From positions 310,001-374,000 of the forward strand of contig CANMLU010000001.1 of assembly GCA_947498815.1 (NCBI GenBank): 64,000 nt of DNA, given 5' to 3'. Shown piece by piece: positions 17,154 to 24,554 of this stretch. This stretch comes from an uncultured Aquimarina sp. (GTDB lineage: Bacteria; Bacteroidota; Bacteroidia; Flavobacteriales; Flavobacteriaceae). The position numbers and the translations under genes were made by a program. The notes beneath the pieces are model-generated. The model did not search any database. It saw nothing but the letters and a program-made list of their open reading frames with translations, and was not told where the DNA came from. Within the stretch, counting starts at the first letter, position 1. Every line of letters starts with the position of its first letter.

Positions 17154-18032
17154 ATGAACGAAATGACAACAAAAAGAACATATATATTGGGAGATAAATG
17201 GTTGTATTACAAAATCTATTGTGGTGCAAGAACCTCGGATGTAATTCTTACCGAGACCATCAAACCTCTTACCGAAAAACTGCTCGAACAACAATTAATT
17301 GACTCCTGGTTTTTTATACGGTATGGCGATCCAGATTTTCATATACGAATACGGTTTTGTTTGCGTGATGTAACCAAAATAGGAGAAGTGATTCTGCAAA
17401 TGAATGAGCAGTTGCAATACTATGTTGATGAGAGAATTATTTATAAAATCCAAACCGATACTTACCTTAGAGAATTAGAGCGGTATGGTACAACGACAAT
17501 GGAAGCGTCTGAAAAGTTGTTTTTTTATGATAGCCAGATGCTAGTTGGCGCCATTGATGTTATCGAAGATGAAGAATTATATTTTTTATTTATCCTCAAA
17601 GCTATAGATCGTTTGCTGGACAGCTTTAACTACGAGAAAAACGAAAAACTGAATCTCGTAACGGCAAATGCCAATGCGTTTAAAAGAGAATTTAATGGCG
17701 ATAAGCATTTAAACAAGCAGCTAGACAAAAAATACAGGGGATTAAAGAGCAGTATCGCCACATTTTTGGATACCTCATTTACACAAGGGGATTATGCGGT
17801 ACTCGATCGCATTTTGAACGATAAAACCCAAAACTCCTTGGCAGAGATCCAATATATTATCGAGGAACACAAAAATAGCCGTTTAGAAATGCAACTAGGC
17901 GATCTTATCAGCAGTTATATACATATGTTGGTCAATCGGGCATTTAGATCCAAACAACGATTTTATGAGTTGGTGTGCTACGATTTTTTATCTAGATACC
18001 AAAAAACCAAAGTTAGTTATACAGCGTCATGA
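17154..18032 (+). CDS. Lanthipeptide dehydratase, elimination half (SpaB C-terminal type)
   Basis: 292 residues. Family motifs in order: DSWFFIRYGDPDFHIRIRF (about 50-68), TYLRELERYGTTTMEASEKLFFYDS (about 101-127) and SYIHMLVNRAFRSKQRFYELVCYDFLSRY near the end, where the His and Asn-Arg of the elimination site are retained. These domains remove glutamate from the modified residue and leave dehydroalanine or dehydrobutyrine. It starts six bases after the glutamylation half and its stop overlaps the next ATG, so the three genes form one operon. Conserved residues suggest an active enzyme and not a leftover. Confidence 0.88.
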   Translation: MNEMTTKRTYILGDKWLYYKIYCGARTSDVILTETIKPLTEKLLEQQLIDSWFFIRYGDPDFHIRIRFCLRDVTKIGEVILQMNEQLQYYVDERIIYKIQTDTYLRELERYGTTTMEASEKLFFYDSQMLVGAIDVIEDEELYFLFILKAIDRLLDSFNYEKNEKLNLVTANANAFKREFNGDKHLNKQLDKKYRGLKSSIATFLDTSFTQGDYAVLDRILNDKTQNSLAEIQYIIEEHKNSRLEMQLGDLISSYIHMLVNRAFRSKQRFYELVCYDFLSRYQKTKVSYTAS

Positions 18033-19723
18033 AAAGAATAGTACACAGTATTCTACTTATAGTCTTTATTATAAATGTGATCCCAGGATTTGCACAGGAT
18101 GCTACAGGATTTAAAACCCCGGATTCTTTAAAAAATAAATCTTTTGAAGAATTGCAGGGATTGGTAATTCGTAATGTGGCTAACTTTGATATGGCTAACC
18201 TATATGCGCAGTCCTTTTTGGCAAAAGCAAAACAAGAAAAGGACACCACTCACATTTTTAGTGGTTATTCTTTCTTATCCTATATTCATATTGCCAGCAC
18301 TGCATCTCTGAAATATACCGATAGTATTATTCAAATCGCTAAATTGTCAAATAACAAAAGGTATTTGTGTTCAGGAAATATGCGTAAGGGTGATTATTAT
18401 TTTGAAAAAGCAATTTATGATAAGGCTTTGGATAACTACCTAATAGCTAAAAAATATGCGGATGGATACCCTCAACTCAATATACTACTAGATTATAATA
18501 TTGGTGTAATACGAAGCCGTTTGGGAGATGATGAGGAGGCATTAGAAGTTTTTAAAAAAAGCTGGAAATATGTTAATGAAAATAACTTTAGAGAAACTAG
18601 TAATGAAGAATATTTAATTGTTTTGTTTGCATTGGCGGATAACTACAATAGAGTAAAAAAGTACGATTCTGCTTCTTATTATAATAAACTAGGCGTTAAA
18701 GAATCATTGCTATCAGACAATCAAAGCGAATTTTATCATTTTGTACTAAATGAGGGGGTGAATCATTATTACAAAGAAAATTATAAGATAGCTTATGATA
18801 GTATAAATAAAGTATTGAAAAAGGCGGATACCATTTTAAGTAAACCTAATATTTTGGTGGGTCAATATTATTTTGGTGAAATTTTGCTAAGAAGAAACCA
18901 AAAAGATAGTGCAATAGCTTTTTTTAGAAATGTAGATTCATTGACCGTTGAAACAGGAGCAGTTATTCCTGATGTACGAGAAGCTTATGAGCATTTGATA
19001 ACATATTATAAAAATAAAGGAGATAGCGAACATCACTTAAAATATATAGAACGACTCTTACAAGTGGATAGTGTTTTAAATACAGAGTATAAATATATAA
19101 GTAAGAAAATAACTCAGGAATATGATACTCCAAAACTAATTAATGAAAAGGAAGAGGTGATTGCAAGGTTGCAGGGAAAGAATAAAGTATTTTCCAGTAG
19201 TATTTATATCATATCGTTGTTGTTGGCAGTCAGTATTTTTGGATTGGTGTATTATTATAACAGACAACGTAAATTAAAGAAACGTTTTGAAGGCTTAATG
19301 CAAGCTAAAACTGAGGATAAGACACAAAAACCAACTCACGATCCCGAATCCATAGGCATATCCGATGATATTGTACAGAGTATTGTTGGTCACTTAGAAA
19401 AATTTGAAGAAAGTGATGGATTTTTAAAACCAAATATTACTATAGGATCACTGTCCAAAAAATTCAATACCAATTCAAAATATTTATCCAAAGTCATAAA
19501 CACCTATAAAGGCAAGAATTTTAGTCTATACATTAATGAACTAAGAGTCGATTATGTGGTTGAAAAATTAAAGGTGGATAAAAAGTTTAGAAACTATACC
19601 ATCAAGGCAGTTTCAGCTGAGATTGGGTTTAATACCACCGAAGCATTTTCCAAAGCCTTCCATAAAAAAACAGGAATATACCCATCGTACTTTATTAAAA
19701 AACTAGAGCAACAACAAGCATAA
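18029..19723 (+). CDS. Membrane-spanning TPR/AraC-type regulator A
   Basis: 564 residues. Order of parts: signal peptide (about 1-22, ending GFAQ), a periplasmic array of TPR-like helical repeats (about 35-370), one membrane helix (about 388-405, IYIISLLLAVSIFGLVYYY), a basic linker, and an AraC-type DNA-binding domain (about 450-560) with FNTNSKYLSKVINTYKGKNFSLYINELRVDYV and the second helix-turn-helix AVSAEIGFNTTEAFSKAFHKKTGIYPSYF. The layout allows a periplasmic signal to control DNA binding directly. The ATG overlaps the dehydratase stop. A close paralogue lies at 20800, and a broken copy of its 3' end at 20208. Likely targets are the repeated operators near the peptide genes. Confidence 0.9.
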   Translation: MKRIVHSILLIVFIINVIPGFAQDATGFKTPDSLKNKSFEELQGLVIRNVANFDMANLYAQSFLAKAKQEKDTTHIFSGYSFLSYIHIASTASLKYTDSIIQIAKLSNNKRYLCSGNMRKGDYYFEKAIYDKALDNYLIAKKYADGYPQLNILLDYNIGVIRSRLGDDEEALEVFKKSWKYVNENNFRETSNEEYLIVLFALADNYNRVKKYDSASYYNKLGVKESLLSDNQSEFYHFVLNEGVNHYYKENYKIAYDSINKVLKKADTILSKPNILVGQYYFGEILLRRNQKDSAIAFFRNVDSLTVETGAVIPDVREAYEHLITYYKNKGDSEHHLKYIERLLQVDSVLNTEYKYISKKITQEYDTPKLINEKEEVIARLQGKNKVFSSSIYIISLLLAVSIFGLVYYYNRQRKLKKRFEGLMQAKTEDKTQKPTHDPESIGISDDIVQSIVGHLEKFEESDGFLKPNITIGSLSKKFNTNSKYLSKVINTYKGKNFSLYINELRVDYVVEKLKVDKKFRNYTIKAVSAEIGFNTTEAFSKAFHKKTGIYPSYFIKKLEQQQA

Positions 19724-19743
19724 AGTGCCGTAAAACAAGGAAT

Positions 19744-19780
19744 ATTCTGGAAAAAACGGTCTTGATTCCTGAAAACAGAC
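19744..19780 (+). promoter_or_regulatory. Direct-repeat operator upstream of peptide gene A
   Basis: Two half-sites, ATTCTGGAAAAAACGGTC (19744-19761) and ATTCCTGAAAACAGAC (19765-19780), start 21 bases apart. They resemble the ATTCTGGGAATTCAGAC units at 14699-14742 and recur at 20370-20406. They end 42 bases before a TACTTTTG promoter element, a position suited to activation. Confidence 0.6.
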
Positions 19781-19822
19781 CACAAGGCTTCTTTTTATGA
19801 TGAATATTTTTTTTGGGTTACT

Positions 19823-19830
19823 TACTTTTG
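19823..19830 (+). promoter_or_regulatory. TAnnTTTG promoter element of peptide gene A
   Basis: TACTTTTG at 19823-19830 fits the Bacteroidota -7 consensus, 33 bases before the ATG. There is no TTG element at the usual distance, which suggests that the promoter needs an activator. The same element is kept in the second copy at 20449-20456. Confidence 0.6.
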
Positions 19831-19863
19831 AACCATTCACATAAATCAATAAAACTATTAGAC

Positions 19864-20007
19864 ATGAAAAAGTCAAAATCAAATCACTTAAGCTTGGAGA
19901 AATTACAAGTAGCCAAATTAAATAATCCAGATGCAATAAGAGGAGGGGAAAGCAATACTGTTAAAGAGAGTTTGCTAAGTAGACTTAGGTTATGTGCTTT
20001 ACAGTAA
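19864..20007 (+). CDS. Double-glycine leader peptide A with Ser/Cys core
   Basis: 47 residues from the ATG at 19864. The leader NHLSLEKLQVAKLNNPDAIRGG ends with GG at 27-28. The predicted core is ESNTVKESLLSRLRLCALQ, with one Thr, three Ser and one Cys. The LSRLRLCA stretch places a serine five positions before the cysteine, which would allow a single lanthionine ring if dehydrated by the split LanB. The leader differs from those of precursors 1-5 and resembles flavobacterial class I lanthipeptide leaders. An intrinsic terminator follows. Confidence 0.88.
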   Translation: MKKSKSNHLSLEKLQVAKLNNPDAIRGGESNTVKESLLSRLRLCALQ

Positions 20008-20045
20008 TCGGAATATAATCATACATATCTTTTACTAATAAAAAG

Positions 20046-20068
20046 CCAGCTTCCTAAGCTGGTTTTTT
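20046..20068 (+). terminator. Intrinsic terminator after peptide gene A
   Basis: Stem CCAGCTT/AAGCTGG with a three-base loop, followed by TTTTTT. It isolates peptide gene A as a single-gene transcript. Confidence 0.85.
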
Positions 20069-20207
20069 ATTTTCAACGTTTTTTATTCATAATCGCAATT
20101 TATCATTACTACTTATTTGGCGATAGCTAAACAAATCAATTATGTGATATTGTTTTTTAGTAACCAATGGGTTAAAGAAAAAACTAAAACATCAATATTA
20201 ATGATCT

Positions 20208-20350
20208 TAAAATTTAGAAACTATACGATCAAGGCGGTTTCTGCTGAGATTGGGTTTAATACCACCGAAGCATTTTCCAAAGCCTTCCTTAAAAAACAGG
20301 AATATACCCGTTGTACTTTATTAAAAAACTAGAGCAATGACAATCATAAA
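20208..20350 (+). pseudogene. Remnant of a TPR/AraC regulator gene (C-terminal end only)
   Basis: The frame encodes FRNYTIKAVSAEIGFNTTEAFSKAF, the last helix-turn-helix of regulator A, then loses one A in an A-run near 20290 and shifts frame, ending in a short unrelated tail. No upstream part of the gene is present. This is what a tandem duplication with loss of most of the regulator would leave. The remnant directly precedes peptide gene B, as the intact regulator precedes peptide gene A. Confidence 0.85.
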
Positions 20351-20369
20351 ATGCTGTAAAACAAGGAGT

Positions 20370-20406
20370 ATTCAGGAAAAAACGGTCTTGATTCCTGAAA
20401 ACAGAC
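20370..20406 (+). promoter_or_regulatory. Direct-repeat operator upstream of peptide gene B
   Basis: Half-sites ATTCAGGAAAAAACGGTC (20370-20387) and ATTCCTGAAAACAGAC (20391-20406), again 21 bases apart. The second half-site is identical to that of copy 1 and the first has one change, whereas the surrounding sequence has more changes, which points to selection on the site. Confidence 0.6.
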
Positions 20407-20448
20407 TACAAGGCCTTATTTCATGATGAATATTTTTTTTGGGTTACT

Positions 20449-20456
20449 TACTTTTG
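20449..20456 (+). promoter_or_regulatory. TAnnTTTG promoter element of peptide gene B
   Basis: TACTTTTG at 20449-20456, 34 bases before the ATG at 20491, in the same setting as the copy at 19823. No TTG partner at the expected distance. Confidence 0.6.
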
Positions 20457-20490
20457 ACTCATTCATATAAATCATTAAAACTCTTAACAC

Positions 20491-20649
20491 ATGAAAAATT
20501 CAAAAACCACTCGCTTAAGCCTAGACAAATTACAGGTAACCAAATTAGATAATCCTATAGCAATAAAAGGAGGGCGACCTGATACTGTTATAGATAATAT
20601 TTTGAGTAATTTAAATCTTTGTGCTCGAAAAGAAGCGAATATGCAATAA
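20491..20649 (+). CDS. Double-glycine leader peptide B with Ser/Cys core
   Basis: 52 residues. Leader TTRLSLDKLQVTKLDNPIAIKGG, with GG at 27-28; the 24-residue core starts RPDTVIDNILSNLNLCA and ends KEANMQ. It shares TV, [IL]LS-x-L-x-LCA and the five-position Ser-to-Cys distance with peptide A although other core residues changed, so a Ser-Cys ring is a reasonable prediction. It is too short for routine gene calling. Terminator at 20701. Confidence 0.87.
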   Translation: MKNSKTTRLSLDKLQVTKLDNPIAIKGGRPDTVIDNILSNLNLCARKEANMQ

Positions 20650-20700
20650 TTACAACAACACATATCATTCAAAAAACAACAGTCATTTATACTGCTAATA

Positions 20701-20728
20701 AAAACCCAGCTTGATACGCTGGGTTTTT
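20701..20728 (+). terminator. Intrinsic terminator after peptide gene B
   Basis: AAAACCCAGC and GCTGGGTTTTT pair around a seven-base loop and the stem runs into TTTTT. Same position relative to its gene as the terminator at 20046 but a different sequence. Confidence 0.85.
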
Positions 20729-20799
20729 ATTTTGGTGGTTTTGAGATATAATAGTATATAATATTTCGATACATTTGATGATCTATAACCAGGCCAACT

Positions 20800-22479
20800 A
20801 TGCGATTATATGCTATCTTATTGCTTATTCTTTTTTCTTCCAGCAGCTACGGACAATCTTTTAATATACCAGATTCTTTAAAGAATAAGACTTTTGAGGA
20901 GTTATTGCAATTAGCTCTGGAAAATTCAGAAAACTTTGATATCGTTAATTTGTATTCCAAAACGTATTTAAGCAAAGCAAAACAAGAAAAAGATACTGCT
21001 AAAATAATACATGGTTTTCATCCTTTTACTTACATATATAGAGATACAGATATCGCTCTTGCATATACGGATAGTATCATTCAGATGGCTATAGCTTTTG
21101 GAGATGATCGCTTGATTGGTAGCGGATATCAAAAAAGAGGAAATTATTATGCTGATAAATTAGTTACCGATAAAGCTCTAGATAATTATTTAGTTGCAAA
21201 AAAATATGCAAAGGGATATCCAAGGTTTAATATGGTTTTAGATCATAACATTGGGATTATAAAAAGGAGAATGGGTAACCACGCCGAAGCCTTGGAAGTA
21301 TTTAAGAGAAGCTGGAAGTATTTCAATAGAAAAAATGTTAAAGAAACTAATACTTTAGATTATTTTGAGATTGTATTTGCATTAGCTAGTTCTTATACTA
21401 TTGTGAAAAAGCATGATTCTGCTTCATTATATAATAGATTGGGAGTAAAGGAATCGTCACTGGCAAATAATCAAAGTGAGTTTTATCGTTTTGTGTTAAA
21501 TGAAGGGGTAAATCAATATAAAAAAGAAAATTATAATATCGCTCATGATAGTATTGCCAAAGTTTTAAAAAATGCAAATGGCGTTTTGAGCAAACCTAAT
21601 ATCATGGTTGGGTTATACTATTTTGGAGAAATTTTATTACAAAGAAACCAAAAGGATAGTGCGATGTATTATTTTCGCAGTTTTGATTCTCTGGCCATTG
21701 AAACCCAAACTATTATTCCAGATTCAAGAGAGCCTTATGAATATCTGATAAATTATTATAAAGACAAAAAGGATCTAAAAAACCAATTAAAGTATATAGA
21801 GCGGTTATTAAAATATGATAGTATCCAAAGTGCGGATTATAAATACTTAAGCAAAAAACTGACCAAAGAGTATGATACGCCCTTATTATTGAAGGAAAAA
21901 GAACAATTGATCGCCTCGCTAGAGGCAGATAAGAATACGGCATCCAACCAAAATATTATTATATCGATCTTATTGGTGTTAAGTTTGGGAGGGTTAGGCT
22001 ATTATTTTTATGCCCAACGCCGTTATAAAAAACGGTTTTTGCAATTGGTAGCGACCAATACGCAGCAACAAAATGTAAAAGAAGATGCACCAAAAGATAA
22101 ATCTATAGTATCCGGCATAAGCGAAGAGACTATAACTTCTCTACTTCAGCAATTACAAAAGTTCGAAGAAAAACGAGGGTATCTCAAGACCAAAATCAAC
22201 TCAAAAGATCTGGCCAAGAGTTTTGGATCAAACTCTACCTACTTGTCACAAGTAGTCAATACCTATAAAGGAAAAAACTTAAGCACTTATATCAACGACT
22301 TGCGCATCGATTATGCGGTCCATAAACTACAATCAGATCCAACGTTTAGGAAATATACCATCAAAGCGATTGCTCAAGAGGTCGGTTTTAATACTTCAGA
22401 GGCTTTTGCTAAGACTTTTTATAAAAAAACAGGGATTTATCCCTCGTACTTTATTAAAAACTTGGAGAAGCAGGTTTGA
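20800..22479 (+). CDS. Membrane-spanning TPR/AraC-type regulator B
   Basis: 559 residues, paralogue of the regulator at 18029 along its full length. Signal peptide (about 1-18, ending SYGQ), TPR-like repeats (about 30-365), membrane helix (about 384-402, IIISILLVLSLGGLGYYFY) and AraC-type domain (about 445-555) with FGSNSTYLSQVVNTYKGKNLSTYINDLRIDY and AIAQEVGFNTSEAFAKTFYKKTGIYPSYF. A TACATTTG promoter element lies at 20770-20777. Differences from regulator A are spread over the periplasmic part, while several TPR and DNA-binding blocks are conserved, so the two may sense different signals and share operators. No intact peptide gene follows it. Confidence 0.9.
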   Translation: MRLYAILLLILFSSSSYGQSFNIPDSLKNKTFEELLQLALENSENFDIVNLYSKTYLSKAKQEKDTAKIIHGFHPFTYIYRDTDIALAYTDSIIQMAIAFGDDRLIGSGYQKRGNYYADKLVTDKALDNYLVAKKYAKGYPRFNMVLDHNIGIIKRRMGNHAEALEVFKRSWKYFNRKNVKETNTLDYFEIVFALASSYTIVKKHDSASLYNRLGVKESSLANNQSEFYRFVLNEGVNQYKKENYNIAHDSIAKVLKNANGVLSKPNIMVGLYYFGEILLQRNQKDSAMYYFRSFDSLAIETQTIIPDSREPYEYLINYYKDKKDLKNQLKYIERLLKYDSIQSADYKYLSKKLTKEYDTPLLLKEKEQLIASLEADKNTASNQNIIISILLVLSLGGLGYYFYAQRRYKKRFLQLVATNTQQQNVKEDAPKDKSIVSGISEETITSLLQQLQKFEEKRGYLKTKINSKDLAKSFGSNSTYLSQVVNTYKGKNLSTYINDLRIDYAVHKLQSDPTFRKYTIKAIAQEVGFNTSEAFAKTFYKKTGIYPSYFIKNLEKQV

Positions 22480-22572
22480 GTTTTCAAGTTTGGAGTTTTT
22501 ATAGTTTTATACGCCTTTTTGAGTATAGGATAGATTTTTCTGGAAGTAACTATTTTGCCGATCATCAGATTA

Positions 22573-22610
22573 GAGTTTCCTCTCCTTGGGGAGAGGATTA
22601 AGGTGAGGGG
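22573..22610 (+). repeat. 38-base dispersed palindromic repeat
   Basis: GAGTTTCCTCTCCTTGGGG followed by AGAGGATTAAGGTGAGGGG. The exact reverse complement occurs at 50457-50494. The inner CTCTCC-TTGG-GGAGAG is a stem-loop. This is a known type of short mobile intergenic repeat in many bacteria; it does not encode a protein. Confidence 0.85.
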
Positions 22611-22647
22611 CATCATCCAGAGAACAGAAGGAATGATATACAAACAA

Positions 22648-22680
22648 AAAAACCCGACTTTGTAAAAAGTCGGGTTTTAT
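22648..22680. terminator. Bidirectional intrinsic terminator
   Basis: AACCCGACTT and AAGTCGGGTT form a stem flanked by an A-run and a T-run, so it can end transcription both from regulator B and from the convergent RNase G/E gene. Confidence 0.85.
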
Positions 22681-22681
22681 A

Positions 22682-24220
22682 TTACTTGATCATTTCACCA
22701 TTTTTGTCGTGAAAATGATATTCTAAATACGTGTAAGCGTCTCTAGGTACAATCTTAACCCATCGTTTATGGTTAAAATACCATTTGGATCGGGTGGATG
22801 GAAATCCTTTTGTTAAAAAAGCTGCAATAAAAGGGTGCGCACTTAGCGTTATCTTTTTATGTTCTTTTTTAATTAATTTTTCTAATTCGACCTTTATTTT
22901 ATCAACAAGAACAATAGGCGCCTCAATTTCGCCATTTCCACCGTTGGGGTTGTCCTCGCTGGTTTTTATGTTCATTTCTGGTCGCACGCGTTGACGCGTG
23001 ATTTGAATCAAGCCAAATTTACTTGGCGGTAAAATTTTATGCTTTGCCCTGTCGTCTTTCATCTCTTCACGTAAATGGTTGAAGAGTGTTCTACGGTTAT
23101 CGGCATTGTTCATATCGATAAAATCGATAACAATAATACCTCCCATATCTCTTAGACGTAGTTGGCGAGCAACTTCAGCTGCACTGATTAAGTTTACTTC
23201 TAATGCAGTGTCTTCTTGGTTTTTGGCTTTATTAGATCGGTTACCGCTGTTTACATCGATCACATGCATAGCTTCTGTATGCTCAATGACCAAATAAGCG
23301 CCCTTACTCATAGATACCGTCTTGCCAAAACTTGTTTTAATTTGTCTCTCGATACCGTGTTTTTCAAAAATTGGTACTTTGGACGAATGAAGCTTCACAA
23401 TTGATTCCTTCTTGGGAGCAATTTCTTGCAGATACTCTTTAATTCTGCTATAGAGATCTTCATCATCTACAACAATTGAAGTAAAGGTGTCATTAAATAC
23501 ATCTCTTAATATTGAAGATGCTCTATTCATTTCACCTAATACTTTGGATGGGTGATGGGCTTTATACAATTTTTTGCACATAGCTTCCCATCTACCGATT
23601 AGATTTTGTAAATCTTTGTCTAGTTCTGCTACTTTTTTGCCTTCTGCTACTGTACGCACAATAATTCCGAAACCTTTGGGCTTGATACTTTTTACCAGCC
23701 TTTTTAAGCGATCTTTTTCTTCATTGGATTCTATTTTTTGCGAAATAGAAATCCTGTTCGAAAAAGGAACGAGTACTATATACCTACCTGCAATCGAAAG
23801 CTCTGAGCTTATTCGAGGGCCTTTGGTAGATATGGGTTCCTTTACTATTTGTACAAGTAGAGATTGGTTTGATTTTAACACGTTTGTAATTGTACCGTGT
23901 TTATCAATATCGTTCTCCATAGGAAAATCCTTAAGAGAATAATTTTTTAATTTACCTGTGCTTACACGTTTAATGAATTTAAGTAAAGAAGCTACTTGAG
24001 GACCAAGATCATGATAATGCAAAAATGCATCTTTTTCATAGCCAACATTTACAAATGCGGCATTAAGACCCGGGACAGATTTACGGATTTTGGCAATAAA
24101 TATATCGCCTACCGCAAAATCGCTGTCGTCTTCTTCCTTGTGTAATTCAATTAGTTTTCCATCCTTTAGTAAGGCAAAATCCGTAGAGGAACCTGACCTA
24201 ATGATCAATTCTTTGTTCAC
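22682..24220 (-). CDS. rng: Ribonuclease G/E family endoribonuclease
   Basis: 512 residues, the length of RNase G rather than full RNase E, with no long C-terminal scaffold. The N-terminal S1-type domain includes VGDIFIAKIRKSVPGLNAAFVNVGYEKDAFLHY, and the catalytic region has AMHVIDVNSGN and MGGIIVIDFIDM, which carry the two metal-binding aspartates. The enzyme cuts 5'-monophosphorylated RNA in mRNA decay and rRNA maturation. A hairpin GGAATTTT/AAAATTCC lies at 24335-24352 in the long upstream leader, where RNase E-type enzymes often autoregulate; that link is inference. Confidence 0.93.
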   Translation of the reverse strand: MNKELIIRSGSSTDFALLKDGKLIELHKEEDDSDFAVGDIFIAKIRKSVPGLNAAFVNVGYEKDAFLHYHDLGPQVASLLKFIKRVSTGKLKNYSLKDFPMENDIDKHGTITNVLKSNQSLLVQIVKEPISTKGPRISSELSIAGRYIVLVPFSNRISISQKIESNEEKDRLKRLVKSIKPKGFGIIVRTVAEGKKVAELDKDLQNLIGRWEAMCKKLYKAHHPSKVLGEMNRASSILRDVFNDTFTSIVVDDEDLYSRIKEYLQEIAPKKESIVKLHSSKVPIFEKHGIERQIKTSFGKTVSMSKGAYLVIEHTEAMHVIDVNSGNRSNKAKNQEDTALEVNLISAAEVARQLRLRDMGGIIVIDFIDMNNADNRRTLFNHLREEMKDDRAKHKILPPSKFGLIQITRQRVRPEMNIKTSEDNPNGGNGEIEAPIVLVDKIKVELEKLIKKEHKKITLSAHPFIAAFLTKGFPSTRSKWYFNHKRWVKIVPRDAYTYLEYHFHDKNGEMIK

Positions 24221-24423
24221 TCTGATTAGATTTTTATCCCGATTGTTATCGAGATGGATTAAACAATTAATATCAATTAGTATTAACCTTTTGTCTTTAT
24301 GCTAAAGATTAATTCTGTTGATACTCATTTCACAGGAATTTTTTAAAATTCCGTTGAAACAAAGCGATGATATAGGTAGATATCTTGCTTTATTTCGATT
24401 TCAAAGAACATAACTTTTAAACC

Positions 24424-24450
24424 AAAAAAAGTAGTTAGAAAACTACTTTT
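24424..24450 (-). terminator. Intrinsic terminator overlapping the end of the 29-residue basic protein gene
   Basis: On the minus strand AAAGTAGTT and AACTACTTT pair and are followed by a T-run. The stop codon of the small gene lies inside the stem. It separates that gene from the RNase gene. Confidence 0.75.
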
Positions 24451-24532
24451 TCTTGTGGCGGTTGGCTCTTCTTCTCTTTTTACGCTTGTGCGTAGCTACC
24501 TTGTGTCTTTTACGTTTTTTACCACTTGGCAT
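24443..24532 (-). CDS. 29-residue highly basic protein, candidate Bacteroidota ribosomal protein
   Basis: MPSGKKRKRHKVATHKRKK followed by RRRANRHKKK: 29 residues of which most are Lys, Arg or His. It is too short for standard ORF calls but starts with ATG, ends at a terminator and lies between HU and RNase G/E. Basic peptides of this type are conserved in Bacteroidota; one of them was found as an extra large-subunit protein (bL38) in the Flavobacterium johnsoniae ribosome. I believe this is that protein or an equivalent, but I cannot verify the identity from memory. Confidence 0.75.
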   Translation of the reverse strand: MPSGKKRKRHKVATHKRKKRRRANRHKKK

Positions 24533-24554
24533 AGTGTATACTGTTTATTTATTA

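Larger units (their letters stand above)
19586..19947 (+). repeat. Duplicated segment, copy 1 (regulator 3' end, operator, promoter, peptide leader)
   Basis: About 362 bases that match 20213-20574 at a constant offset of 627 bases. The segment runs from the end of the AraC domain through the intergenic operator and promoter to the GG codons of the peptide leader. Homology falls off in the core region, so the cores have diverged while the leader and control region stayed similar. Confidence 0.88.
20213..20574 (+). repeat. Duplicated segment, copy 2
   Basis: Second copy of 19586-19947 at an offset of 627 bases, with scattered substitutions and balanced small indels. It includes the regulator remnant, the operator, the promoter element and the leader of peptide gene B. 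Confidence 0.88.

Noticed and set aside
20117-20332. 71-codon frame that looks like a small AraC-type protein
   Set aside because: Only the middle matches the regulator, and a one-base loss shifts its end; it is a duplicated remnant, not a gene.
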